A stretch of 64,000 bases of DNA. Source: Lethocerus indicus. Its lineage: Eukaryota; Arthropoda; Insecta; Hemiptera; Belostomatidae. Numbering within the stretch: the stretch's first letter is position 1; the number at the start of each line of letters is the position of its first letter. Made by a program: the position numbers and the translations under genes. Below the pieces are notes generated by a model. That model was given only the letters and a program-made list of their open reading frames with translations. It was not told the DNA's origin and ran no database searches. Where the stretch lies: NCBI GenBank assembly GCA_019843655.1, contig JACDQD010000002.1:10800393-10864392 (forward strand), read 5' to 3'. Of this stretch, positions 49,481-61,749 are shown piece by piece.

Positions 49481-51784
49481 CGCTTTGTAATAAAGCTATA
49501 TACGATATTGTTACGGCCGTTGGCTGTAATGCTTCCGATTCGGTTATGTAAATTCTGGGTGGGACGCCGACCAAATTTTGAAATACAAACGCACCGGTAT
49601 GAATATATTCCAGTTGGCTGCATACGAGAGATAATAATGAGCACCTCTGCGCGAATTGGGTAAAAGTGTTACCGCATTCTTCAGCATCGGTGAATTCTGA
49701 TACTGATAACTACGTCGCTAAAGGCGTACATTCCTGTCGAATATTTACCTTCGAATGTTATTCTATGTCAACATTGTTGGGGAAATTATGCCGGTAATAG
49801 TGAATTTATAAAGAAAAAAAATATCGTCCTTACAAATATATTCCTCACTCGGCAGGCGCTTAAGAGAGCGCGGTATTCTGAAATATTTTCCGAGGGAATA
49901 AGTAAAAGAAAATGTCCAACTTTATGCCGGTCATTAAATACCCCGGGGGCCCAATATATAATGGGAATAGTGCGAGCGGTAAGAGCTCTGGCCGGGGCAA
50001 GATATCTGGGTCGGTATTCCAGATCTGTGGCAAAACTCCCGGTGTTCAGATTCCAGGAGTGGGGCCCCCGCAACCCTAATTGCCGTGCGGGGCTACTTCA
50101 AATTTCATTGCCATTTCCCACCTGAGCCTCTCCCCATCTCTTTTCGCACAGCTACTCATATATCTTATCTTGCATGCGGTAGACAACTTTCTGTCCATGG
50201 AGTCATCAGAAACAAAATATGAGCGTAATATCATCATAGCTCGGACAACCATACCGCGTTGGGCATTCCGTAGAATGCCGGATTAAAAACTGTGACTCAA
50301 TTCGAGTGCAAGTAAATATTAGCATTTTTTAGATACTCCACAATTGATATCTAGTACCGAATAAGACTAATCCGATTGTGACTGATGTTTCAGGTATGTT
50401 CAAAGGAGATAACCTATTCCACTCTAGGCCGTAAGTAATCACTTAGTAATTCGAACTGCATGCGAAATATGGTTTCTAACCGGAATGGAATTATTGTCGA
50501 AATCGAACAATATTCAAATATTCTAGCTAATAATATTTAAATATTCGATGCCGAATAGAACGCGTTGCATTCCGAAACAATAGCATTGTGAGCTTTCACC
50601 TGCGGGGCTGTACATATTTAAAATACCTAAAACCAGTGATTATTCCGTAGTCGGGATTCAGATGGCCGGCGGCCGTAAATCCTCGACGGGCTTTTTCAAC
50701 TTTCCAACCGACAGATCAATAGGAATAGTTTTGGCCCGAGAAGAATGGAACTCCTTTTCATCTTTTTTCTGTTTTTGTTTTATCGTTTATTTTATTTTTT
50801 AATATCATAACTCGGCTCTTCCCGGTGGGAATCCGAGCCTTTTTTTTCCACGTCCCCTTGCCGCATTGTAGTTAGAACGATTAAGGTATTCTAACTCTCC
50901 CTATAATTGAAAGTTGTTTTTTAACCGGTTTGTTGTTTGAACAGTACGATTTTTCTTAATCCGGCTTGTTTCCTCTTGTTGGATATATCGCAATACCTTT
51001 TTTAAATCATTGACCCATACCGTAGCTATAAATGGCCGAGTGATCATAATTTTCGACCGAGTTTTCGAAGATCCCGCCGATCTGCCAAAACGTGCCTACA
51101 GAGCAACTGGCCTAGTGCTGCGGTAGGTCGGTCACAAACAGGCGGGCGTCATATTTTCCTCCCACATTCCTCTTGTTGCTCATTCTTCTTATTTTAATGC
51201 CCTCAATAAAACGTCAACTCGTTATTCTGTAACATTAATAGTGCAATACAGTCCCAACTATTAAAACGCTCTGCTAAACAACCCGATAAATTACTTACTA
51301 TCTGGGCGTACTTAATAATAAATTAAAGCGAAGAAATATTTTATTGCTTGTAGGACACTAACCTCATTTCGAGTTTGTAGTGCTTATGAACCTTTTCTAT
51401 ATATACTCCCTTTGAATTCCCTGTACTTATTTTACGCTAATAAATTAAAATTCAACCTCAATTTTGTACACGCTTTACGGATTTGTTGCGCTCACACAGA
51501 GAGTGTTGTGATGAAAAACGTTTACAATCATAATATTTTTCAAGAGAAGAAAGAAGTGATTGAGAACTATCCTTGTACTTTCCCCTCTCTGTACATAAAA
51601 CGTATAAGGATATCTGATTCTCACAAACTGGTATAATAAACCAAGGATAAAGAGCGCTATAAAATGTTTAACAATTCACTTGGGCGCAGTAATGCTGTGT
51701 AATGATACATCGGGGGAGTTACACTATGCCGGGGATCTTCACATGTTACAGTGACTCATAGGCCCCAACCTCTTTATTGCTCGT

Positions 51785-51798
51785 CCGGCCCCTGGTGG
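51785..51798 (-). promoter_or_regulatory. CTCF-like insulator site
   Basis: The minus strand reads CCACCAGGGGCCGG, 13 of 14 matches to CCASYAGRKGGCRS. It has the same orientation as the site at 30042. Weaker 11-of-14 matches lie at 38662-38675 and 53442-53455, also on the minus strand. Confidence 0.35.
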
Positions 51799-52249
51799 AA
51801 TTTCAAGCGTTAAAATTACATTTACTATACTTGACAACTCTTTCCCGTCGATTTCAAATAAGACAATGCAAACTAGTTGTTCGATTTATCTTCGAAAACG
51901 TTTAAATTCGAAACTCTGCGCTCGGGTAATCGGAGTGATACTTGAATGTGAGTCGCGACAACCTTGTCCTGACCTTTTCGATTAAAGGCCGGATATAATA
52001 TAGCTACCTGAATTTTACTAGTGCACATATACGTTTTAATAATTCGACTTCATTCATTCACGCTTCCGATCTCCCAAATGTTCATTACGCAACTATAAAA
52101 ATAATAAATCGATTACGAACAATTAATAATAATCTGGGAATTTATTTAAGGAAAGGCAGGATGATCATATATTGCGGTCTAAGGATAATAAAAGCCTCAC
52201 GTACTGTCCACGAAAGTAAATATATTGTTTAAACTGCAGAAAGGTAAAC

Positions 52250-52720
52250 TCTCTGGGAGGTCCTCGGCTACCGGGCGGAAAGCCGAGGTCTTCCTGATTT
52301 ATATAACGTCTGGAATTTATGACGGTGTAGAATAAATGGAGAAATGCGAATTTTTCGTGGAACGGAAGCGCGCGCACTCGGTCGCCAATGACAAAGGCCG
52401 GGCCGGCGGTACCGCTTAACCTTAAGCGTTGGGCATAAATTCGACTCCCGGAAATGTCCAACTCGTTTTCTCATTGTTATTCTTAAAAAAACAACGCCAA
52501 CGTCAATCGAGTTTTTTCTTTTCGGTTTTCGCCGGTTTCTTTTGTTTCATGAATCATCGCCGGGTTATGGGATGACCGGAACGGCTTTGATAGCTTTGAT
52601 ATTCCTCCCCGTTTTATACGGAGTCGTAAATTATACCGAAACCGGCGTTATTGGACACCGGTACAAAAACCGGAGGGAGACAAAAACTGTCCACGAGAGG
52701 GGCCGGGGTAAAGGATACCT
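52250..52720. promoter_or_regulatory. CpG-bearing intronic island
   Basis: GC-richer DNA with GCGCGC and CCGGCGGTACCG stretches. The frames across it show no known domain. Low-confidence regulatory candidate. Confidence 0.2.
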
Positions 52721-53104
52721 GACCGTATCGATTCTGAACACTGTGAGGTCATTAAGCTTATTTTACGGTCTAAAGAAATTGACAATACTCTCTAATATAT
52801 GTTTTTCGTCTTTGATTAAATGCTAAAGCGATGCTCGAGCGGACGCTAACCTTTAAATTATGCCACAAGAGTTTCAAGACAATAAACTAAGGGACACACT
52901 TGTGACATACCTTCCGATGGGACCAAGTATAATGAAAAAAATCCATCCCCTTTATCCCCTCATGCCAACTAACGTCTCTGAGATACGTATATATAAATAA
53001 AACAATGATTATTCGTGCGTAATGTTGATACGTTCTCACATATATTATCTCGGAATATACAAGTAGTGTAAGTCACGCTCTTCGGTATTACAAATATTAT
53101 TACC

Positions 53105-53197
53105 TATTTCCTATAGATTAATGCAAAACCTAGGAAATAATTAATACTTCGACAGAAGCAAGATCGAGTTTTCGATCTTCCCGATGATTTTATCGGG
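53105..53197. repeat. Three consecutive inverted repeats
   Basis: TATTTCCTA/TAGGAAATA (arms 53105-53113 and 53131-53139), AAGATCGA-GTTT-TCGATCTT (53160-53179) and CCCGAT-GATTTT-ATCGGG (53180-53197). The last two hairpins abut with no base between them. Confidence 0.6.
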
Positions 53198-54040
53198 TTA
53201 TATTTCTAGAAGTTTAAGCAGAATCTTATTACAAGCACAAATCACACGTACTCCAAAATCCAGTTGGCATAAGGCGTGCCTATCTCGGAAACAGACAGAA
53301 ACCTAATAGACTAATTGGTCTGTAGAGTGAAAGAGAGCGGGACCGCTGAAAGGGGAAGACGTGTGGCAACGTCGTCCTGACGTTCTCTCCCGGCTAACTG
53401 AGTTACGATCCGTTTCCAATCTGGGACTCGAATCACGTTTGTCGCCCTCTACTTTTAACTAATAACTCGTCTCCGAGGCCTAGCGGTACACACCGTGAAG
53501 ATAGTGCCGCAAAATATTTTTATGGCCTGGCGGCGGGTTCTGTCCTTTAAAAGGACGCCGACGTCAGATTAATAATAGTTTATTGCCTGCCTTTCGATTC
53601 CGCTCGACAGTGGGACACCAATAGGTCGGCGGAGGAAATCAATCCACTAGAACTTAATCTAACTTGCCGGTCTGTATGGGTATATGTTAGAGGTATTAAC
53701 ACTGTAAGAGATCTTTTTTTTAGACCTAGGAGAAAATTAAATACCTTAATGGGAATGGATTCTCCTTTATAGGCAAAAATATATATGTTTCGTGTTACAG
53801 AAATATTAGAATGTCTAAACCGATATATCTGTGGCCTACGTATAAAAAGGGTTGATAATTAGTTATTATCATTCCTAAAAGTATTAAAGAAAATTCTTAT
53901 AACAACCGGCCGATTGTACGGAAAGATATTTTAACTTATACCAAAAAAACTGTACCTGATGAATATCACCTAAATCTGTACATAAAAATTTTGTTAGCAA
54001 AAGATTCTAACGCAAAATGTGCGCTTGTTGATAGCTATTC

Positions 54041-54282
<242 letters not shown>

Positions 54283-54849
54283 GATAGAGAGGGGCGGGCG
54301 CGCGCACATCTCATTTTATACCAGTAATAAACCGGGCCTAAAACAGTTGTAAAACGGTCCGAACGGAACTCGAGGAACGTTGAACATTTCGTCATAAAGG
54401 TGGCGACCGCGACGCCCCCTCGTTCCTGTTACTGCTCCTCCTTTATCACTACGATAATTTATCCCAACCATCTGTATGCTCTTCGCCGTCATGAAAAGAA
54501 AAAATGTCGCACTTTATTGCAGTAAATAAAACGTATTTAATGCCACGCGCTATGGTTAATGACTGTTTTACTTTCTCTCAGACTGCTAGATAGTAATGAA
54601 TATCCAAAGTGGTGTACAACCACCGGTGAATAAATATATACTATTAGATTTTATAAAGTGATAAATTTCTTTGAAATTATAAAGAACACGCTTATAATAT
54701 TTACTATTTCAATATCCGAACAAACTCCCAGACTTGTTCCTAAACTGATTTTAGATCCACACACAAGTTTCAGGTAACTGTTTTCCACATTTTGATATTC
54801 AGCCAACATCGCCAGTTTTTCACCGAAATTATGATTAATGCCCACTTTC

Positions 54850-57420
54850 TCATATTCAAGACGCGCACCGAGTAAGCCAAGTTTTCTTTGGGGCCGGCTC
54901 CCCTATCTGAAATGCGATTGTTATTTAGTGGTCTTCTGGCGGGTGGCCAAAAGGATATTCGTGACGGGCTATGCGCCGTTTCGAGGTTTTCTACGAAAAA
55001 CCTATACGTTCTTAAATGCCCCAGGTCTTCTAATTTATGGCGTTCCCACAGGCCTATCTTACTCTTTGCCGTATAGAAATAAATAAGGGGCGCGGAGAGC
55101 GACGGCCAGTCCTTGGACGTTTCAAAAAGTTCTTTAAGAATGCTTTGTTTCTCCTACCGGTAGAAATAAAGTCCACAGTAGTCTCGCACTATGCATCCCG
55201 ATTTATCACGCAGTTATATACTTCGAAAAAGCTGTCGACTAGTTTTACTTGTCAGGACATGTATGAAGAGTGCGAGATGAAAGCTGTCAAGATCGGAGAC
55301 AATGTTCTGAGCAGCAATTGTTCACTTCATATGATCACGAAGTATGTCTGTACCCTCCTACGAAGTAGACCTCAAAGCGAACACTGTCTTTCCTCTTCAA
55401 AATGTTGACCGTTAAATTTTCACGAGCAAACAAATACTGGGTGAGTTTTCCGGGGTTTGTTTCGGTACATGATTCTTTCGGCATCTTCTGGACTGTGTCT
55501 GGGCCCTGACGTTGACGTACAACGTCTTCGGAGCCGAAGAATGGCGTTTCTGGTAGTGACCGACTCTGCCGGCTCAATAGTGTTGGAAATAGTGATTCTC
55601 ATTCCATGGCGAGGTATTCAATTCATATTTGGAAGAATCGTTAAATGGATACTACAGAAATCTCGGATTTCTTTCAGTTTTTATTTGTTCCAGACCCTTG
55701 TATCAGGTATCCAGTATTAATCTTCAAACTGCAATAAAAGAGCTACTATAAGTTAACAGGGAATATCACTTTCTAAATTATAAGATATTTCTATAAATGT
55801 AAATATATTATAGTTTTAAATACAAGAAGCTCTCATAAAGTTGGCTGTATTTACAAAAATGTATGCTCTCCCTCCCCACGTTGTAGTCGTTATAAACGTT
55901 TATTTCACGGGGGCACTTGAAAAGTCACGTTGATCGCGGTCCAGAAAAATAAATCCCGGGAATAGAACTACCTTGAAGAAATGAAAGAAAAATTCAGGTG
56001 GGAGTATCCCCCTCAATTAAAATACGTTAGTGACAGTGACTTACTCATAGCGGTCCTCACCGGTTGCTTTTCGTCGCAGTTCTACATGAAGTTTGAATTA
56101 ATTTTATAGTTACTCAAAGAAATATATTTGTAATTGCTTAAAGGGGATATGATTTAATCTGTAGATAATTATAGGTCGACAATTTCAATCTCATCTGTTA
56201 ACTTGGGAGTGTTGATGAATATGAGGAAAGCATATGCTTTTGTACAAAACGAGGACATGACAATCTGGTTGCATCTTCCAATTACACGCTAATATTGGTG
56301 GTGAATTCATACTCGATATTAAAGTAACAACTAGAGGAAGTAATCAAACTAATTAAGAAGAATTAATACTTTAGACAAAATATGTTTATTATTTATTAAG
56401 ATAAAGCAATTTTAACCCAACAGGGGATAAAACAAGAAACGTCTTCTTCGACACTTCTTTTGTTATGGGTTCGGGCACCTTCGGAGTACATTACGTCAAA
56501 GTGAAGCTAAAAATTGCAAACGGCCTCAACGCGAAATGAATGGTAGATATATCCGTACGAAAATCTGTCACGGTTATTTTGGGTATCTCAAATGACCTGG
56601 ACAATTAGAGAGATGCGTTCGCCTCTCGCCGATCCCTGTTTCAGGCGCAATTATCAGAATATAAGAAATAACAGGCGATTAATAATTTTCTGAGAGCGGA
56701 GCCAAAAATCCAGACCTGAATTATTGATGGCGTCGGAAGTGTAGAGACACTTACATTTTAAGAAAATGGCAGTTTCTTAGGTCTGTCCTATGGAACCTAT
56801 GTCGCGATTTTTCTCATCCCCTCCTCACGGGGCTGATGCCTCATCCGCCGCCCCCACTGATTTATTGTAGGCATCCATCACTTTCAAGACCACGCAGCAA
56901 TAAGAAGGCGGCTATTCAAACCGCTCATTTCAGCTTTCTACTTCAATACCACACAATGGATGACAAACATTTTAACTAAACTGGAGATGGCTTACACCCG
57001 CTTAAATAACATCATACTCGTAACACATTTCAATATAAATTTAATTAGATTTTACAATTATTATCGAAATCATTTAATAATAAACTAAAAGACAATTAAT
57101 TGAGAATTAAAAAACAGAGTGTTTTGGTATCATGTGTTGGTTCCTTCACTTATTGATAGAGATTATCACGGACATGAGATAAAAAATTGTACCAATAACC
57201 CTTATTACATATCTATATGCATATCTAACATAGTATGAATAAAATATTATCTATTCGGTTATCTGAGATATAGATACTTACGCCAAATATTTAATGAGGA
57301 GATTTATTGGCAGCTGTATCATATAACTGTCACAGATACAAAGCTTATCTCGAATACATTTCAGTTAAATATTCCGTACTCATTTTTCATACTCTCAGAC
57401 CGAGATTTCTAAGGGACAGT
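54850..57420. other. Intron with no supported gene
   Basis: A 123-codon open frame at 55037-55408 has a true ATG but no recognisable domain, and its length is within chance for 64 kb. The rest is AT-rich. Confidence 0.45.
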
Positions 57421-58149
57421 ACTAATTGATTGATGAGATTTAGCTGTATGATATGGATCGGAGGTGGGCTCAGTTTTGGCCCTACACCGACGCTGAAGAG
57501 GTATCCGCGCGTCCGATCGGCAGCCAGACCAGTGTCCACCGCTGTGGAACTCTGCCAAACAGCTTCAACAAACAATATGACGATTTGCGCCCGAATAAAC
57601 ACAGCCTTTACGGACCTTAACGACATTCCCGACACGCGGTTCTACATCTGTCTCCAACTGACCGGCAACGCGAATTTATTCAAGTCAAATTCGAAAATTT
57701 TGTTATAAACGTGAGTACAGTAACAGGTGAATTGGGTATATATATATATAATATCGGGAGTTCATAGGTGTTTGGAGCATCATCATGAATCACTTCTCGA
57801 TTGTCGTCAGTACCGTTCATTTACTACAATGGTGGGGCAATTAGTACGAAGCGTTTTGCGCTACTGACGAAAAGCTACTGACAATAACGAGAAACCGAAA
57901 TTCTTCTAGCTTAAGGTCTACCTCTAGAGTGATGGTGTTATTTAGGTCGTTCCATAACCCTAGTGTTCGTTGAAATTAGACAGTTTTTCTTCACTAAAAA
58001 GTTGGAAATTTCTTAACATACAATTTATATACTCACTTCAACTAACATTGTTTTCTCACCGTTTCTCGAAATTCCCGAGAAGCTCCGTATATATTTTAAT
58101 TAGAGTGGCTCTGGGTATTAGCAGTCGGGTCTATATTTCCAGGTGATTG

Positions 58150-58880
58150 GGCCGAATAGTGGCCAATAAAGGGAGTCTGACTGAAGGGAGGTGGACTGCG
58201 GTTGAGGGTCCACGAACTGTGTGTGTCTATTTACGTGGGCTGGCGTGAGGCCCCGGCTCTTATACCGGCGATTTACGAGGCTGTCGCCTACACCCTAACG
58301 AATGGCGTTCCCCTCTCCTTTGACAGCGTTTATTATTCTAGAAATCATATTTAATTAAAACTCCGACCTGTCGCCCGATGTTTTCTTATTTATTATTAAT
58401 CGCCGCAGAATCCCGGCATAAAGTGCCCCGCGTCGTTGACTTCACATGTTAGCTGATTTTCAGCATTGTGCCGAACTTAAACATTCCTTTATATGTTCGA
58501 CTACGAGAGTGGATACAGTGTTATATCGTGAGTCTATCAATAAAACCGTGCCGAGTATGTGCCATATTGACTAAACGGGTGAGCATATAAGAAAGAAAAG
58601 GCTAAATATTTTCCATATCTTTAGTGTTTCTAAACAAATATTGTGTTTTCGCCTGATTCAGGATCCCAGCATTCGGTTGACTGAGTAGGGAACTCGGACT
58701 GTACTGCCGGCGGAGTTTCCATAGCGCGATATCTGAGCCGCATAACAAGCCTAATAAAAGGTAACGCTATTGGCAGTCGAGTGCGTTAAGTGCAGATTCG
58801 AAATGTCGAGCGGCCGATTCCCTTTATCGGATGCGTCCAACGCTCCCCGTTTACCCGGGGCCAATAAACGTTGACAATCC
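58150..58880. promoter_or_regulatory. GC-richer intronic patches
   Basis: Two patches (58150-58460 and 58660-58880) with CpG and CCGG-type words. No specific motif group. Possible enhancers at low confidence. Confidence 0.2.
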
Positions 58881-59559
58881 CGGTGTTATTTTATGACTGT
58901 TTAATGACCGGCGATCCAATCGAAATACGTGTCCGGCTGACCATCCCTAGGCTTATTATTGGGCGATAAATCGCGTCGGTAAAAGGAACGAATGAGGACA
59001 ATTATAACCAGTTTCTTTCTGAAATGTCCTATAACAATTATGAGCTCGAAACAAACTTCATAACCGTATAATTGTTTGCTATCCAACATTGCAGAATTCT
59101 GTCTTCTAATTGAAATACGCAAAATAATTTTAATCAATTAATAATTTTAAGTTAAAATTTCGTTTACACGGTTCAAGTATTAAACGGTTAGCCTTAAATC
59201 ATTAGGGAATATTAACAATTACATAATAAATTATAAATTATTCCTAATATTTTTATATAGAATTGAGTTCCGCCGGTAGAATACACCTCGTCATTCTGAG
59301 ATTAGGTCGTTCCTATATTAATAGATTGTTGGGTGCCGTTTATAGCTTTCTATAAATATAATACTATTGGACCTTCGGTTCCAACATTTTTTTCCCGTCG
59401 TATAAAGCATTCCCTATAAAACGGGGACTGCGAGCCATTGTGGTTTTTTGGATCGAACGATGCATAGCGTAATTATGAAAAAAAATAAAGCGAGATCAAA
59501 CTTACACCAAATATAATTGAAATGGCCACATCACACCAGGACAGAAATGTTATCGGTAC

Positions 59560-59900
59560 TTTCTGAGTAGGCCGAGCGCCCGGCCCTACGTACGGACTGA
59601 AGTGAATGTCCGCTACCGGGAGATATTTTAAAGTCCGAACGTGACTGGGGAACTCAAGTCCCCCGTTGCCTCTCTAGATGGTGTAATAATAACTCTTAAA
59701 AACCGTCGGGGGCCGTTAACGAGCAAGGGGGGAGAGAGGGAGGGAGGGAGAGAGAGAGAGAGGGGGTGGGAGGGAGAGAGAGAGAGAGAGAGAGCCGCAG
59801 CTAGCGGGGTCGCCCTACCGAGCTGCCGCCGCCGCCGCCGCCGCCTCTCTCTATTGTCAACAGCCCGCTTAAAACTCGGCTATAATTTTAGCGTTTCAAA
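59560..59900. promoter_or_regulatory. CpG-rich island with purine tract and (GCC)7
   Basis: GA/GGGA-rich tract at 59727-59794 is followed by GCAGCTAGC and (GCC)7 at 59825-59845. Its structure resembles the main promoter island (triplet repeat plus CpG). The frame across it encodes only Arg/Glu/Gly repeats, so any transcript start here would be non-coding or upstream of an unseen exon. Confidence 0.3.
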
Positions 59901-60239
59901 CCAGTCATATCTATAATTGTAGATGAGCCCAAAGTGGGGATGAGCCCACGATCCAACTAGAACCGCCCATCACCATGTTCAACTTCTTATTTTCACTAAG
60001 TAGTTCAATAAATACTAAGGAAGTAATATATAATCATTAAATATTGTACATACATTCCAGAACATTGGAATGTTCTCAAACCCAGTTAATACCTCGGAAT
60101 ACTTTTTTATACCTTGAATTATTTTTCGGAATATATCACTGTTTCTGGATATCCCCGTTCAAGTGAGCGTAGATATTCGAACCTGAGTAACGTACTTAAC
60201 CCGAGTTCCCAACCTCTCCCCTCTAGCATTTAGACATTT

Positions 60240-60760
60240 CCCTAAAATATGGGGGGTTTTTTTACTCTCGGCTCGTCTCCCTTACTTAACGGGTCGTGTG
60301 TAAAGAACGGCCTGACGTTTTGGGCACGACGGTAGCACCGTTTTCTGAAAAGATGGTATGGGGTGGGGGGGGGACACGTGAAAATCCGTTGAAGACGGTA
60401 TTTCCGCATATTGAAGGGAGCGCAAAATCTATCTGTACCCCCCCCGTCGGGAGAATTGAGATATGAGGGCATTGTCGGCTAATCTGTTCCCCTCTGTTGG
60501 GGGCGCACCATTGTGTCGGCCATTAGCGGCGGCCACACCTGTCCCGCGCTCCCCACGCCGGCAAACCCATTCCAACATATTATTTCTGTTCGGACCGCAA
60601 ACAGAGACACGCACGGGCGCGCCCCGAGGGCACAATGGAGCCACGCGTCTGAGTTATGAGATGGAACCATTGTGCCCCCTATGACGGGAAAGGAGACTAA
60701 TCTTCCCGCGGTTTGGGGTTTTCAACGGGACCGTCTTCTAAACCCCAGGTTCCCCAATGG
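60240..60760. promoter_or_regulatory. GC-rich intronic island with G-tract plus CACGTG
   Basis: G4-T-G9 is followed by ACACGTG (E-box at 60375-60380). A CpG-rich block follows at 60480-60640. No coding domain. Confidence 0.3.
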
Positions 60761-61249
60761 ACAAAACACTCTTTGTGATAAAAAAGAAAGTCCTTAAATT
60801 ATGAGGTTGTCCCGAGGCATGGCTTCAGCCGTAAAAAAGACATTTTCATTAATAATTCCTAGCGACTGTTGAGCTGTGCGGAATGTAGGCCAGAATACGC
60901 GGCTAACGGTTGCATCAATTTCTTATCCCTCTGACGCGAATACAAATTTCAGTAAACGATTTATGCGATTTCGATCCACCTATGACAGGATACGACCGAT
61001 ACAACTTTCGATCCAATTATGGATAATGAAATTCGACGAGCAAACGATTAAAACCGGTTACTTAATTCATTAATCAATCGCCTAGTCAATTACGCTACTT
61101 TATGATACCTTCTCATATTGCTTATAACATGAAAACACAGGTGTGTTTAGTCATCAGTTCATCTCTATTGGGCAAACTAGGAAATGAGTCACCGAAAACG
61201 GTCTCACTGTCCCGGTTGTCCATTAGCTGGGCTTTCTTTTTAGCGCAGA

Positions 61250-61720
61250 TTCAACGTGAACTTGACGATTGTTTTAACAATCGACACAGCTCGCCCTGTT
61301 CCGGGAGGAGGGGGGAGGCTCGCAATTTGCCCGGCTGTCAGTGTCCCGCTGTACATTTTACAATTAAACGCGGCAGTAAACTCTGATTAATAATTAATTG
61401 CTCGTTTAATTGAATGTGTAAGCGAACTAACTGGGGATGCATGAAGCCGGGCTGGGGCTAGGGGAGCGTTTGAGAACTAATGGAATTTGAAATTTCTTCG
61501 TTGTTCTCTCGGCCCATTAGTTGGCAGGAATTAAGACCCGCCACTTATTCCAATTCACGCCCTCACCTTTCTTCGGTTCTCCGCAGAACTGTAAGGCGAA
61601 CAAACTGAGTAAATCGGTCTATTTCGGGTTCAGATGATTCATACAAAAACAGGACATTCCCCAGTCGCCACATTACGCCTCCCGCATTTAGCTACGGCGG
61701 AAACATCAGTCAGTTCAATT
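61250..61720. promoter_or_regulatory. GC-richer intronic block
   Basis: Mixed GC-rich and TAATTAATTA-type DNA, with homeodomain-like cores near 61385-61400. No coding evidence. Confidence 0.2.
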
Positions 61721-61749
61721 AAAAACCCATTCCTCATTAACTGAATTGT

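Noticed and set aside
55037..55408. 123-codon + strand frame with a true ATG
   Set aside because: Length is about what chance gives in 64 kb. There is no recognisable domain, and its cysteines do not form a C2H2 finger.
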